From contig NZ_FNJW01000008.1 in NCBI RefSeq assembly GCF_900102725.1, forward strand, positions 868,001-932,000: 64,000 nucleotides of DNA, written 5' to 3'. Shown piece by piece: positions 9,775-18,129 of this stretch (the first letter of the stretch is position 1; each line of letters starts with the position of its first letter). Under the pieces are notes generated by a model that worked only from the letters and a program-made list of their open reading frames with translations, was not told the DNA's origin and searched no databases. This stretch comes from Carnobacterium viridans. Lineage in GTDB: Bacteria; Bacillota; Bacilli; Lactobacillales; Carnobacteriaceae. Made by a program: the position numbers and the translations under genes.

Positions 9775-9822
9775 ATACTATGAAAACATTTCCGTCAACT
9801 ACATTTTAAAGAAAACATTTCC
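9775..9822 (-). promoter_or_regulatory. PTS-nanE promoter with two dyad operators
   Basis: Two identical copies of GAAAACATTTCC on the + strand (9782-9793 and 9811-9822) lie 29 bp apart. Read leftwards, TTGACG and TATAAA/TAAACT form a promoter-like pair around the gene-proximal copy. A GAAA-N-TTTC dyad fits RpiR-family operators, so the regulator at 6633 is the obvious candidate binder. The central CG needed for a cre site is absent. Confidence 0.6.
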
Positions 9823-9860
9823 ACTAAGATAAAAAAACCTATCTATCAAAGTTACTAATA

Positions 9861-9909
9861 AAAAAAGATTGAGCCCTATGAAATTTTTCATCAGTGCTCA
9901 ACCTTTTAT
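9861..9909. terminator. Intrinsic terminator downstream of the YrhK-like gene
   Basis: An A7 run, then GATTGAGC and its near-complement GCTCAACC around an inner TGAAA/TTTCA stem. The minus strand ends in T7, matching termination of the leftward gene at 9914. Confidence 0.7.
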
Positions 9910-9913
9910 TTAT

Positions 9914-10375
9914 TTACTTCTTATCAGATTGTTGCTCTTTTTCTTCATATTCTTGATCATTGTCTTTGCCATAATACTCTTCATTGTATTCTTGTTCTTC
10001 TTCTGGATCATTTTCTTCTTCTGGGTCATTTTCTTCTTTTGCTTCTTGTTCTTCTTTTTCTTTTGCTTCTTGCTCTTCTTTTTTGGCCAGTTTTTCATCG
10101 TCATAAATAAAGACATTATGGAAAATTTTTAAAATTGGTCGGGCGGTTAAAAAAAATCCGCCTACTAGATAAAGATAGGTTCCATAAATATCTGGAATGG
10201 GAGTTAATGTTGCTAAACTTCCAATTATATAAAAGATACCTGTTAAGATATCATTTGTTAATGATATTAGTGTGTAACGATTTTGAAAATACAACCGAAA
10301 TCGTCCAGTCTTAATCTCGATATCTTCTTCTTTGTCAGGTATAACGTCATGTTCTTTACGTTCTATTTTCGGCAT
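9914..10375 (-). CDS. YrhK-like small membrane protein with acidic repetitive tail
   Basis: A 153-residue protein. Residues about 25-90 contain two hydrophobic segments around LTGIFYIIGSLATLTPIPDIYGTYLYLVGGFF in an arrangement like YrhK domains. From about residue 97 the tail is almost entirely E, K, D, Q and N, with tandem pieces KEEQEA (twice) and ENDPEE (twice). The matching DNA is a CTT-type microsatellite, prone to length variation. Function unknown; the tail is presumably cytoplasmic. A + strand open frame over this region is a shadow of the repeats. Confidence 0.65.
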   Translation of the reverse strand: MPKIERKEHDVIPDKEEDIEIKTGRFRLYFQNRYTLISLTNDILTGIFYIIGSLATLTPIPDIYGTYLYLVGGFFLTARPILKIFHNVFIYDDEKLAKKEEQEAKEKEEQEAKEENDPEEENDPEEEQEYNEEYYGKDNDQEYEEKEQQSDKK

Positions 10376-10511
10376 GTTGATTTACCCTCACTTTTTTCAT
10401 GTTCGTATAATAAGTAGTATACAAAACTCCGTATCACCTTTCAAAAAAAACGAATCAGAAACCATTGTCATTAAAAAATGCCTACTGAATAATGAGAACT
10501 TGCACGTTTTT

Positions 10512-10529
10512 AATTCTAGTATTAGAATT
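10512..10529. promoter_or_regulatory. Perfect inverted repeat upstream of the peptide-binding lipoprotein
   Basis: AATTCTA-GTAT-TAGAATT is a 7-bp-arm perfect dyad 48 bp before the start codon at 10578. It could be an operator; it does not match the CodY or PerR consensus. Function not established. Confidence 0.35.
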
Positions 10530-10577
10530 GATAAGTTGAGAAATAAACTGCTTAAGAAGATTCTGGAGGAAATAAAT

Positions 10578-12236
10578 ATGAATACAAAGAAACAAACATC
10601 CCAATTGATAGTTTTTGCCTTACTCATTTTTTTAAGTGCTTGCGGATCAAACGAAAAATCTAATGAACAGAATGAATCGTCAGAGGCTGTCCTTGCTTCT
10701 GAACAAGTCATGCACTTAACTGTAGAGAGTGAATTAGCAACAACAGACAGTGTTCTAGTTGCTGAAAATATTACTTTTGCTGGCGTTAATCAGTTTATTG
10801 AGGGACTCTATCGATTAGATGAAAATAATGAGCCAATCCCTGCCTTAGCTGAAAGTGAAGAGATTTCAGAAGATGGATTAACCTATACCTTCCATTTAAG
10901 AGACGATGCTAAATGGTCAAATGGCGAACCCGTTACCGCACATGACTTTGTATTTTCGTGGCGTCGAAATGTTGACCCCACTTCTGGTGCAGCTTATGCG
11001 TACTTATTTGAAGATATAAAGAATGCTTCTGACATCATGACAGAACAACTTCCGCTTGAAGAACTTGGAGTTAAAGCTTTGGATGAGACAACTTTAGAGG
11101 TCACACTTGAAACCCCTATTGCTTACTTCCCTTCTCTTATGTCATTTGTGTCGTTTTTTCCACAAAATGAAGCATTTGTAAGAAATGCTGGTGATCAATA
11201 TGGCACTAGTAGCGAAACAACTTTAACCAACGGTCCTTTCTTACTATCTGATTGGGATAGTGGATTGGATGAAAGCTGGAATTATGAAAAAAATCCAGCT
11301 TATTGGGATGCAGAAAATATTCATTTAACTAAAATTACGAATCAAGTAATCAAAGATGTGTCCACTGGCGTAAACTTATTTGAAAAAGGTGATGTTGATA
11401 ATGCGTTATTGTCTGGTGAATACGCTAAACAATTTCAAAAAGATCCTAGTTACACAGTTGAGTACTTTTCAAGAACTAATTACCTAGAAGTCAATCAATC
11501 GGACAACCCCTATTTAAAAAATGAAACCTTCAGAAAAGCACTAGCACTAGCTATCAACCGTGAAGAACTGACTTCAGTCATCTTAAATAATGGTTCTTTA
11601 CCCATCACTGGATTGGTTCCAGATCACTTTGTTAAAAATCCAGAATCAGGTACTGAATTTGCTGAAGAAGCCGGAGATTTTTATACTTATGACCTGCCCA
11701 AAGCACAAATGTTAGTAGAAGAAGCAAAAGCTGAGCTTGGAGTAGATACGATTGAATTAGAATTACTCGGGGATGATGATGAAACAAGCAAGCGAGTTAT
11801 GGAGTATCTACAAGGAGAATTACAAAATAATTTAGAAGGTGTAAACATCACCCTCCTAAATGTTCCCTTCAGTGCTAGACTAGCTAAAGCTGCGGCAGGT
11901 GATTTTGATTTGATTTCATCTGGTTGGAGCGGATATGTTTCAGATCCAATGATCATGTTAGACGTATTGTATAGCACGTCTTCTTATAACAATGGAGGCT
12001 ATTCAAACGCAGAAGTGGATCAATTAATTGATGATGCTAAAGGAATTCATGCAAATAAGGCTAATTTAAGATGGACTGACATGTTGAAAGCTCATCAAAT
12101 TGCTTTAGATGATGTGGCACTTATTCCCTTATATCAAAAAGGTGAAGCCATGTTGCGAAATCCCAAAATCAAAAATATCAACATTAATTCAGTAGGCGCT
12201 AGATACAGCTATAAAGATGCGTATATTATCGACTAA
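10578..12236 (+). CDS. Oligopeptide ABC transporter substrate-binding lipoprotein (OppA/DppE type)
   Basis: A 552-residue SBP_bac_5 family lipoprotein that captures peptides outside the membrane. The signal peptide ends in lipobox LSAC (Cys about residue 24), followed by a Ser/Asn/Glu-rich linker. Family blocks include YTFHLRDDAKWSNGEPVTAHDFVFSWRR split over about 105-135, and KALALAINREEL. I chose the ATG at 10578, with GGAGG 8 bases upstream; the frame extends back to 10332 but that part is not signal-like. No permease or ATPase genes follow, so it is an orphan receptor. An M19 dipeptidase is convergent downstream. Confidence 0.92.
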   Translation: MNTKKQTSQLIVFALLIFLSACGSNEKSNEQNESSEAVLASEQVMHLTVESELATTDSVLVAENITFAGVNQFIEGLYRLDENNEPIPALAESEEISEDGLTYTFHLRDDAKWSNGEPVTAHDFVFSWRRNVDPTSGAAYAYLFEDIKNASDIMTEQLPLEELGVKALDETTLEVTLETPIAYFPSLMSFVSFFPQNEAFVRNAGDQYGTSSETTLTNGPFLLSDWDSGLDESWNYEKNPAYWDAENIHLTKITNQVIKDVSTGVNLFEKGDVDNALLSGEYAKQFQKDPSYTVEYFSRTNYLEVNQSDNPYLKNETFRKALALAINREELTSVILNNGSLPITGLVPDHFVKNPESGTEFAEEAGDFYTYDLPKAQMLVEEAKAELGVDTIELELLGDDDETSKRVMEYLQGELQNNLEGVNITLLNVPFSARLAKAAAGDFDLISSGWSGYVSDPMIMLDVLYSTSSYNNGGYSNAEVDQLIDDAKGIHANKANLRWTDMLKAHQIALDDVALIPLYQKGEAMLRNPKIKNININSVGARYSYKDAYIID

Positions 12237-12266
12237 TTTACTAATTTAGTTTAATCCTCTATCTAT

Positions 12267-12310
12267 AAAAAAAGTTCAACAGCATTATTTTTGCTGTTGA
12301 ACTTTTTTTT
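12267..12310. terminator. Bidirectional intrinsic terminator
   Basis: A7 then AGTTCAACAGCA and its complement around a short loop, then T8. It separates the convergent lipoprotein and dipeptidase genes. Confidence 0.85.
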
Positions 12311-13244
12311 ATTTTGGTAAGTGATTCAAGAAGTTTTTAGAAGCAAACCCCTGAACTTCTTCTTCAGTAAATCTTTCAAGTAAAGCTTGTATAAAATTTT
12401 GAGTTTCTCCCGCATGCGACAATCCTTCAATATACGTACTGATGCCATCAAAATCTGACCCAAAACCAATATTATTAACGGCGCCTAATTCCACCAACCG
12501 TTCAACATGAGGAATCAAATCTGCTATTGTTACTAGATTGTTTTCTCCATCTTCAATCGTAAATGTTGGATTAAAAATAACATGAATCATGGCATCGCGT
12601 TCAACCATTGCTTTGATCTGATCATCATTTAAATTTCGCACATGACTACATAAAGATAACACATTCGAATGAGTAGCAATAGGATATTGCGCATGCTTCA
12701 TGACATCCCAAAATCCTTGAACACTTAAATGAGAAACATCAGTGAAGACTTTTCGCTCATTCAAGCGTTTGACGATTTCAAAGCCAAATGTTGTTAATCC
12801 ACCGCCTCTTGGTTCTCCAACTCCATCAGCTGCAAGATTAGCTGGATTCCAAGTCAATCCTACTGATAGTATTCCAGCATCCAACAAATACTCTAACTTA
12901 TCCATATCATTGCCAATAGAAGATACACCCTCAAGAGTAAGAAATGATCCTATTTCATTCTCTTTCAACTCATGAATATCCGACCATTTTTTTATTTGTT
13001 TTACTTCAGGATGTTTACCAAGTACGTCATTTTGATAAAATGCAATTTGTTCTAAAACCGCTGCAAATTGCTGATCCGATGGCAAACTGGGTTCGATAAA
13101 AATAGCAAAAGCCTGTACTTTAACCTTTCCTTCTTTCAAACGTTTAAGATTGACTTCTAATTGATTTGAATCTTTAAAATCTAAGCTACCTTTGTTCACT
13201 TGCATCTTATAAAGAACATCACAATGCATATCAATACTATTCAA
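12309..13244 (-). CDS. Membrane dipeptidase family (M19) metallopeptidase
   Basis: A 311-residue zinc peptidase of the renal dipeptidase family, acting on dipeptides. Metal ligands visible are His7-x-Asp9 (DMHCD), the bridging Glu in TLEGVSS (about 112), and His residues in DVSHLS and ATHSNVLSLCSH. GFGSDFDGI near residue 260 is also typical. It is next to a peptide-binding lipoprotein, consistent with peptide use. No signal peptide, so cytoplasmic. Confidence 0.9.
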   Translation of the reverse strand: MNSIDMHCDVLYKMQVNKGSLDFKDSNQLEVNLKRLKEGKVKVQAFAIFIEPSLPSDQQFAAVLEQIAFYQNDVLGKHPEVKQIKKWSDIHELKENEIGSFLTLEGVSSIGNDMDKLEYLLDAGILSVGLTWNPANLAADGVGEPRGGGLTTFGFEIVKRLNERKVFTDVSHLSVQGFWDVMKHAQYPIATHSNVLSLCSHVRNLNDDQIKAMVERDAMIHVIFNPTFTIEDGENNLVTIADLIPHVERLVELGAVNNIGFGSDFDGISTYIEGLSHAGETQNFIQALLERFTEEEVQGFASKNFLNHLPK

Positions 13245-13322
13245 ATGGACCCCTACTTTCTGCTTTTACGCACTCAACTTATATTTCCTCATCATACTTT
13301 AACCATAATAGAAGTGCAATAC

Positions 13323-13366
13323 AAAAAAATGATTTTAAATAGCTAAACTGCTTATCTAAAATCATT
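13323..13366 (-). terminator. Intrinsic terminator of the MFS/phosphodiesterase operon
   Basis: On the minus strand a stem AATGATTTTA with its complement is followed by T7, a few bases after the MFS stop codon. Confidence 0.7.
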
Positions 13367-13374
13367 CATATTGA

Positions 13375-14640
13375 TTAATTTATTTTACGAATAGGTTCTT
13401 CTACAAAATAAAGAACTGCCCCTCCAATAACAAAGAGAACGATCAATGCGAATACCCCATTTAAAGAATTCCCCGTTACTTGAGAAATGATTCCAACTAA
13501 AAAAGGTCCGACAACTGCTGCAAATTTTCCGAAAATATTATAAAAACCAAAGAATTCATTTGCGTTTTCTTTAGGAATTAATTGACCAAATAAAGAACGG
13601 CTAATCGATTGAACTCCACCTTGTGCTGTTCCTACAAGAACGGCTAATATAATAAACGTTAATAAAGAATCTAGCGATAACGCAAAAATACAAATAAACG
13701 TATAGGTAACTATTCCTACATAAATCATTTTTTTATTGCCGAATCTACCTGCTAATACTCCATATAAAATAGAAAACGGGAATGCTACAAATTGACAGAT
13801 TAGCATCACCACAATCAAATCATTGGCCATTAGTCCGACGTCCGCTCCGATAGCAGTTGCCATTTTAAAAATAGTTCCTACTCCATCAATATAGAAAAAA
13901 TAAGCAATTAAAAATAAAAAAACGTTACGATACTGACGGATATTCCTAATCGTCTCCCACAATCTCAAAAAACTATTTTTAACAACATGTGGTTGTTTTT
14001 TTATATACGTTTTTTGTTCGACATTTTTCCAATAAGGAATGGTAAATATAAACCACCAAAGAGCCGTTGCTGCAAATCCACCTTTGATAAGAGCAATTTG
14101 TGAAATAGGAAGAATTTGGGTTAATTGAAAGAAAATAAAAATAACAAATGGAATGGAACTGCCAATGTAACCCCATCCGTATCCTGCACTAGAAACACGA
14201 TCCATTCGATTTAAGGTTGTAGAATCAATTAAAGATGCATCGTAAAAAATGTTGGCTGCACCAAAGCCAATCGAAGATACCGCGTAAATAATCAATAATA
14301 ACAACCAGTTCTCATCTGGAATAAATGCAAAACTAAACGTCGCAATAATACCCAATCCTGTAGCTAAAGAAAACATTGGATTTCGGTAACCTTTATAATC
14401 AGCAATTGCACCTAATATAGGCGCTAACAGCGAAACGGCTAAAGTTCCAATTGCATTAGCATACCCCAAATAAGCAGTTGAATTTACCGCACTCACACCC
14501 GCTCCTTCAGAAACTGCTTTGAAGAACAACGGAAAAACAGCTGTAGTAATCATAATCGAATAGGCTGAGTTAGCCCAATCTTGTAAAATCCAACTTTTTT
14601 CTATTTTTGTGTATTTAAACCGTTCTTTTCCTATTTCCAC
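13375..14640 (-). CDS. MFS transporter, UMF1/Atg22-like family
   Basis: A permease of about 421 residues with roughly 12 hydrophobic segments. The opening KSWILQDWANSAYSIMI and the internal QGGVQSISRSLFGQLIP motif are typical of the UMF1 branch related to yeast Atg22 effluxers. I prefer the GTG start at 14640, placed 6 bases after AGGTG; a GTG at 14649 is an alternative. It follows the phosphodiesterase gene by 13 bases, so the two are co-transcribed. Substrate unknown. Confidence 0.85.
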   Translation of the reverse strand: MEIGKERFKYTKIEKSWILQDWANSAYSIMITTAVFPLFFKAVSEGAGVSAVNSTAYLGYANAIGTLAVSLLAPILGAIADYKGYRNPMFSLATGLGIIATFSFAFIPDENWLLLLIIYAVSSIGFGAANIFYDASLIDSTTLNRMDRVSSAGYGWGYIGSSIPFVIFIFFQLTQILPISQIALIKGGFAATALWWFIFTIPYWKNVEQKTYIKKQPHVVKNSFLRLWETIRNIRQYRNVFLFLIAYFFYIDGVGTIFKMATAIGADVGLMANDLIVVMLICQFVAFPFSILYGVLAGRFGNKKMIYVGIVTYTFICIFALSLDSLLTFIILAVLVGTAQGGVQSISRSLFGQLIPKENANEFFGFYNIFGKFAAVVGPFLVGIISQVTGNSLNGVFALIVLFVIGGAVLYFVEEPIRKIN

Positions 14641-14653
14641 TGCTCTCACCTCG

Positions 14654-15931
14654 CTAATTAAATAATCCCTTTAAAACCTTTCCATCAACAGCCTGTGGAA
14701 ATTTCAACCCCATTGCATGCAAAAAAGTTGGTCCTTCATCAATTAAACGAGCTACAGGTATTCGTGCATCCGCATTTATACTTGGTCCAGAAATAAATAA
14801 TGTGGTTTCGTAGTTTTCTTTTTTGGGGCTATACCCATGTGTTCCTTTATGAAAAGGAGTTTCTTTAGTGGATTTAATTTCTTCTAAAAACGAACCGTTG
14901 CTATCGCTAATAAAATAATACCCTTTTTTTGCTTCAACTAAAAAACTGCACGTCTCATCTGCTCCTAAACGAGCGGCTTCTTCTTGAGTATAAATCGTTT
15001 CGATTTGTTCCGAATGCTGTGCTAAAAGTTGGTGTACTTCAGCTAGGTCTACTTCCGGTTTTGTATAAATATAACAAGAACCATCTGCTCCCTTAGCTAA
15101 AACATCCCACTCTTGGATCAGCCCATCTTTAGTTTCTTTTAGCCAGCCCTGTGCTTTGAACAATTGATTTAGCCTAACCACAGTGTGCGTGTCTAATTGG
15201 TAGTGATCACCAAATAGAGCTAACACGGTTTCTTCAAAGATACCTTTTTCTTTCATAGCGGTAATGATTTGATTCAAATGATCATCCATGCGTCTAATAG
15301 CAGCCTTTGCTTCTTGAGAATCAACACCAAAATGATGTCTTGTACTGTCTAAATCAACTAGATGTATCGCCATTAAATCAGGGTTTTTAGAGTGAATCGT
15401 GTCTACAATTCCAGCAGTCAAAAAATGATCTAATTCTGGTTGCTGAATACCTTTACGCATTTTTCCAAATTTACGCTCTAAATCTAAAACGAATTTTGGT
15501 GAAGATGACCACAACGAGATTAGTGCTTGTGACTGCCAAGGACGATTGGCGAAAATTTCAGTTAAATTATACTTTATGGCTTTGTTTCGTCCAGTAACCG
15601 GCCATAAAAAGGAAGCAATCGTATATCCTGCTTCATGAGCGATATCAAATAAAGTTGGAACTTTGATATCTTTAGCATACCAATGCCAATCCGGTGACTC
15701 TCTTTTTGGTTGGACATATGTATTGTTTGTAATACCGTGTTTATTAGGATATACTCCCGTAACAATTGATGTATGAGCCATATAGGTTAAAGATGGGTAA
15801 ACCGTTTCTACTTTTTCAACTCTTGCACTTCGATCCAATAAATACTTAAATGTTGGAAGCGTTTGGGCATATTCTAAATCTTTTGCACCAAAAGCATCTA
15901 AAGAAATCATGTATAGACGTTGTTTCTTCAT
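14654..15931 (-). CDS. Type I phosphodiesterase/nucleotide pyrophosphatase family protein
   Basis: A 425-residue alkaline-phosphatase-superfamily enzyme. It shows the first metal Asp (MISLDAFGAKD), the Thr nucleophile block (AHTSIVTGVYPNKHGITNN), LVDLDSTRHHFGVDS and ALFGDHYQLDTHTV with metal-binding Asp/His. No signal peptide or membrane anchor is seen, unlike many nucleotide pyrophosphatases. First gene of a two-gene operon with the MFS permease. The substrate (nucleotide, phospholipid head group or sugar phosphate) cannot be told from sequence. Confidence 0.88.
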   Translation of the reverse strand: MKKQRLYMISLDAFGAKDLEYAQTLPTFKYLLDRSARVEKVETVYPSLTYMAHTSIVTGVYPNKHGITNNTYVQPKRESPDWHWYAKDIKVPTLFDIAHEAGYTIASFLWPVTGRNKAIKYNLTEIFANRPWQSQALISLWSSSPKFVLDLERKFGKMRKGIQQPELDHFLTAGIVDTIHSKNPDLMAIHLVDLDSTRHHFGVDSQEAKAAIRRMDDHLNQIITAMKEKGIFEETVLALFGDHYQLDTHTVVRLNQLFKAQGWLKETKDGLIQEWDVLAKGADGSCYIYTKPEVDLAEVHQLLAQHSEQIETIYTQEEAARLGADETCSFLVEAKKGYYFISDSNGSFLEEIKSTKETPFHKGTHGYSPKKENYETTLFISGPSINADARIPVARLIDEGPTFLHAMGLKFPQAVDGKVLKGLFN

Positions 15932-16060
15932 TCATTCTCCCCCTTGATTAATCTATTATCCCACAAGCTTACTTTTAGAGAAAGAGCATCCGTGTTATTT
16001 TTATGTAAAGAGTATTAAATTTTGGATCTTCGCCAAAAGTTGTGGATACAATAAAATAGC

Positions 16061-16231
16061 ATTTCTTCTGGAATAGACGCGCTTGCTTGTGGAGAGCCAT
16101 GTGACCGTCTGAAGCCAGAGTCTTCAGACTTTCAAGCCTTAAACAAAGCGTAATCGCTGAAGTTCCAACGCTTTGTAATTCGCATTGAATCCTTAGACAT
16201 GGCTACAAGCAGCCCTTATTCCTCCAGAAAT
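16061..16231. repeat. Cruciform-like intergenic element with nested inverted repeats
   Basis: Within the gene-free stretch 15932-16759, two imperfect terminal inverted repeats (16061-16102 and 16197-16231; shared blocks ATTTCT, GGAATA, GCTTGT, GCCATGT) enclose two perfect internal hairpins: GTCTGAAG/CTTCAGAC (16107-16129) and ACAAAGCG/CGCTTTGT (16143-16176). The fold would be a long closing stem with two side arms. It has no coding frame. It may be a MITE-like intergenic repeat or a structured RNA. Confidence 0.5.
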
Positions 16232-16296
16232 AACCTGTACTCGATTTAATGAATCCACGCTAAAAATTGTAGAGCATAAAGTTTATTTATTTTCGC

Positions 16297-16501
16297 AAAA
16301 AAAAAACACTGATTTTATCAGTGTTTTTTCCGACAGTATTCATTTGCATAAATAGGTCCCATGAATTCCACAAAACAGAGGGGTCCAAACACCTGCATCT
16401 TGCAGTTGTACGAAGTACGGTTGTGCCTGTCTAAAGTTCCAATCACTTGTCGCCGCAGCGAAATGACCGAAGTCACCTGATTGGAGGTCAACTCATCGCA
16501 T
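16297..16501 (-). ncRNA. Candidate structured small RNA with own promoter and terminator
   Basis: On the minus strand, -35 TTGTGT (16531-16536) and -10 TAAAGT (16508-16513) are 17 bp apart. The roughly 200-nt transcript would end at a hairpin AACACTGAT/ATCAGTGTT (16305-16325) followed by T10. Inside, a 7-bp helix CCAATCA/TGATTGG (16439-16484) encloses two small hairpins, TGAC-TTCG-GTCA and TCGC-TGCG-GCGA, forming a three-way junction; CTGCA/TGCAG and GTAC/GTAC hairpins follow. GC content is higher than the flanks. I could not match it to 6S, SRP, RNase P, tmRNA, T-box or a named riboswitch. A 72-codon frame here looks like chance. Confidence 0.45.
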
Positions 16502-16759
16502 GTACGTACTTTACCATATCTATTCACTAAACACAAGTTTTTTTAATTATTTATTTATGAAGTTATCAAAATAAATGTTTTTTTACTACCTAGAACAAAA
16601 AAGAATTTCATTTCCTTTTTATCTCTTTCAAGTCTTTCCTTTACCTCTCTCCATGCATATCATTGGTACTAACAAAAAAGCTGTTCTATAATAGAGGTGA
16701 TTCATTTAGAAGAATTTTTCTCATTACTAGGCAAGACTTTAATTTAAGGAGGCCTTTTT

Positions 16760-17185
16760 ATGAAAGAAGAAGTCATTATAAATTATCTACAACGTCATGG
16801 CTTAGAAGCAAAAACAGGTGATACCATTTTGGTTGAAAGAAAAACTCGGAACCGAAAATGGTATGCAACATTATTAGGTAAGAATGAAACCGAAAAAATT
16901 TACCTGAATTTTGCTGAAAGAGAATTCGTTATATTGCCAATTGAAAAAGATTCTATGACTCCTATTGAAGGCGATTATGCCCAAGTTCCTTTAACAGAAG
17001 TTAAATCTATTTATTTCAAAAAGCAATCCAATTTCTATAACCTACTCATTCAGTACAACGACGCTACTGCTACCGATGATCGCATAAAAAAATACAAAGT
17101 TCCTAAAGAAGTTGCCGATTGTTCTTGGCATAAAGAAAATCTGGAACGATTAATTGAACGCTTTGGTTTTAAGGAATCTAAGTAA
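16760..17185 (+). CDS. Conserved-looking hypothetical protein
   Basis: A 141-residue soluble protein, rich in charged residues, with no signal peptide or membrane segment. SD AAGGAGG precedes the ATG by 9 bases and a strong terminator follows, so it is a single-gene unit. The middle part alternates hydrophobic and polar residues like a small beta-barrel (ILVERKTRNRKWYATLLG; VKSIYFKKQSNFYNLLIQY). I do not recognise a family. Confidence 0.75.
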   Translation: MKEEVIINYLQRHGLEAKTGDTILVERKTRNRKWYATLLGKNETEKIYLNFAEREFVILPIEKDSMTPIEGDYAQVPLTEVKSIYFKKQSNFYNLLIQYNDATATDDRIKKYKVPKEVADCSWHKENLERLIERFGFKESK

Positions 17186-17188
17186 CAC

Positions 17189-17233
17189 AAAAAAACGATT
17201 TTTAGACTTTATTGTCTAGAAATCGTTTTTTTT
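17189..17233. terminator. Bidirectional intrinsic terminator
   Basis: AAAAAACGATTT and its complement with an inner TAGAC/GTCTA stem and T8, between the hypothetical gene and gloA. Confidence 0.85.
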
Positions 17234-17268
17234 GATCCTTAATTTAGTTAAAAGTAAATTGTTTGATT

Positions 17269-17649
17269 CTAGTTTTGGATAACTTCGATTTTATAACCAT
17301 CTGGATCTGTAATAAAAAAGAAATTCGCTGCATTATCTGGGAGAGCTTTTAAATCAGTAACTTCATAACCACTAGCTTTATACTCTTTTTGTGTTGCGGC
17401 TAAATCATCCACACCAATTGCAATGTGACCATATCCATTTCCAAGGGTATAAGCCTCTTCTTGATCATAATTATATGTCAATTCCAATTCATAGTCATCT
17501 CCACCCAAAGCTAGATAAACTAATGTGAATTTAAGTTCTGGAAAATCTAATCTCTTCGCTTCTTTAAACCCTAATACAGTTGTGTAAAAGTCCATTGATT
17601 TTTCTAAATCCATCACACGCACACAAGTGTGCAACATTTTTTTTGCCAT
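17269..17649 (-). CDS. gloA: Lactoylglutathione lyase (glyoxalase I)
   Basis: A 126-residue VOC-fold enzyme that isomerises the methylglyoxal-thiol hemithioacetal. Metal ligands His7, Glu56, His75 and Glu122 fall almost exactly at the positions of E. coli GlxI. The motif NGYGHIAIGVDDL and the end DPDGYKIEVIQN are typical. It is apparently transcribed separately from, or at the end of, the VOC-GNAT cluster upstream. Confidence 0.93.
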   Translation of the reverse strand: MAKKMLHTCVRVMDLEKSMDFYTTVLGFKEAKRLDFPELKFTLVYLALGGDDYELELTYNYDQEEAYTLGNGYGHIAIGVDDLAATQKEYKASGYEVTDLKALPDNAANFFFITDPDGYKIEVIQN

Positions 17650-17726
17650 TTATCCTTCATCCTCTCATTACAATCATTTGTACATTCTTATCTTAATGCA
17701 TTTTTATAAAGAGTTCAAAAAATATG

Positions 17727-18107
17727 TCATTCATGTAATTCTAATGGCAAATTATCTGGATCTTTAAAAAATGTGAATCTTCCACCCGTGTACTCATCTA
17801 CACGAACGGGCTCTGTTTCAACGCCTTTTTCATTCAATGATTGAATGGCTTCGTCAAAATCGTCTACATAAAAACACAAATGTCTTAAACCTGCAGCTTC
17901 TGGTTGAGTTGGCCGCTTTGTTGGATAAGGAAAGGAAAACAGTTCAATTTCACTAGTCCCTAACTTTAAATCTAATTTGTACGAATCCCGTTCTGAACGA
18001 TAATTTTCCCGTAAGATTTCTAAACCTAATACTTCAGTATAAAATTGTTTTGATTTTTTATAGTCAGATGCAATGATTGCAACATGATGAATGCTCTTAA
18101 TATTCAT
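17727..18107 (-). CDS. VOC family protein, YaeR-like
   Basis: A 126-residue vicinal-oxygen-chelate protein distinct from gloA. It starts MNIKSIHHVAIIASDYKKS and has the His/Glu metal pattern (H8, LRHLCFYVDD, LPLELHE). The family is mostly uncharacterised; a lyase or isomerase role is only inferred. It lies 22 bp after the GNAT gene and 77 bp before gloA in the same direction. Confidence 0.85.
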   Translation of the reverse strand: MNIKSIHHVAIIASDYKKSKQFYTEVLGLEILRENYRSERDSYKLDLKLGTSEIELFSFPYPTKRPTQPEAAGLRHLCFYVDDFDEAIQSLNEKGVETEPVRVDEYTGGRFTFFKDPDNLPLELHE

Positions 18108-18129
18108 ACAACATTCCTCCCATTAATTT

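Noticed and set aside
9782-9822. cre site upstream of the PTS gene
   Set aside because: The dyads lack the central CG of cre and are better explained as RpiR operators.
9869-10132. Rightward Phe/Ile-rich frame resembling a membrane protein
   Set aside because: It is the antisense shadow of the Glu/Lys repeats in the YrhK-like gene.
10512-10529. CodY box before the peptide-binding lipoprotein
   Set aside because: The dyad is 18 bp with a 4-bp spacer and does not match AATTTTCNGAAAATT.
16297-16501. 6S RNA identity for the candidate RNA
   Set aside because: Size fits, but the 5' and 3' ends do not form the long closing stem with central bubble expected for 6S.
16318-16536. 72-codon leftward reading frame
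   Set aside because: It covers the structured RNA candidate, lacks a Shine-Dalgarno sequence and has atypical composition (Cys/Arg/Val-rich).
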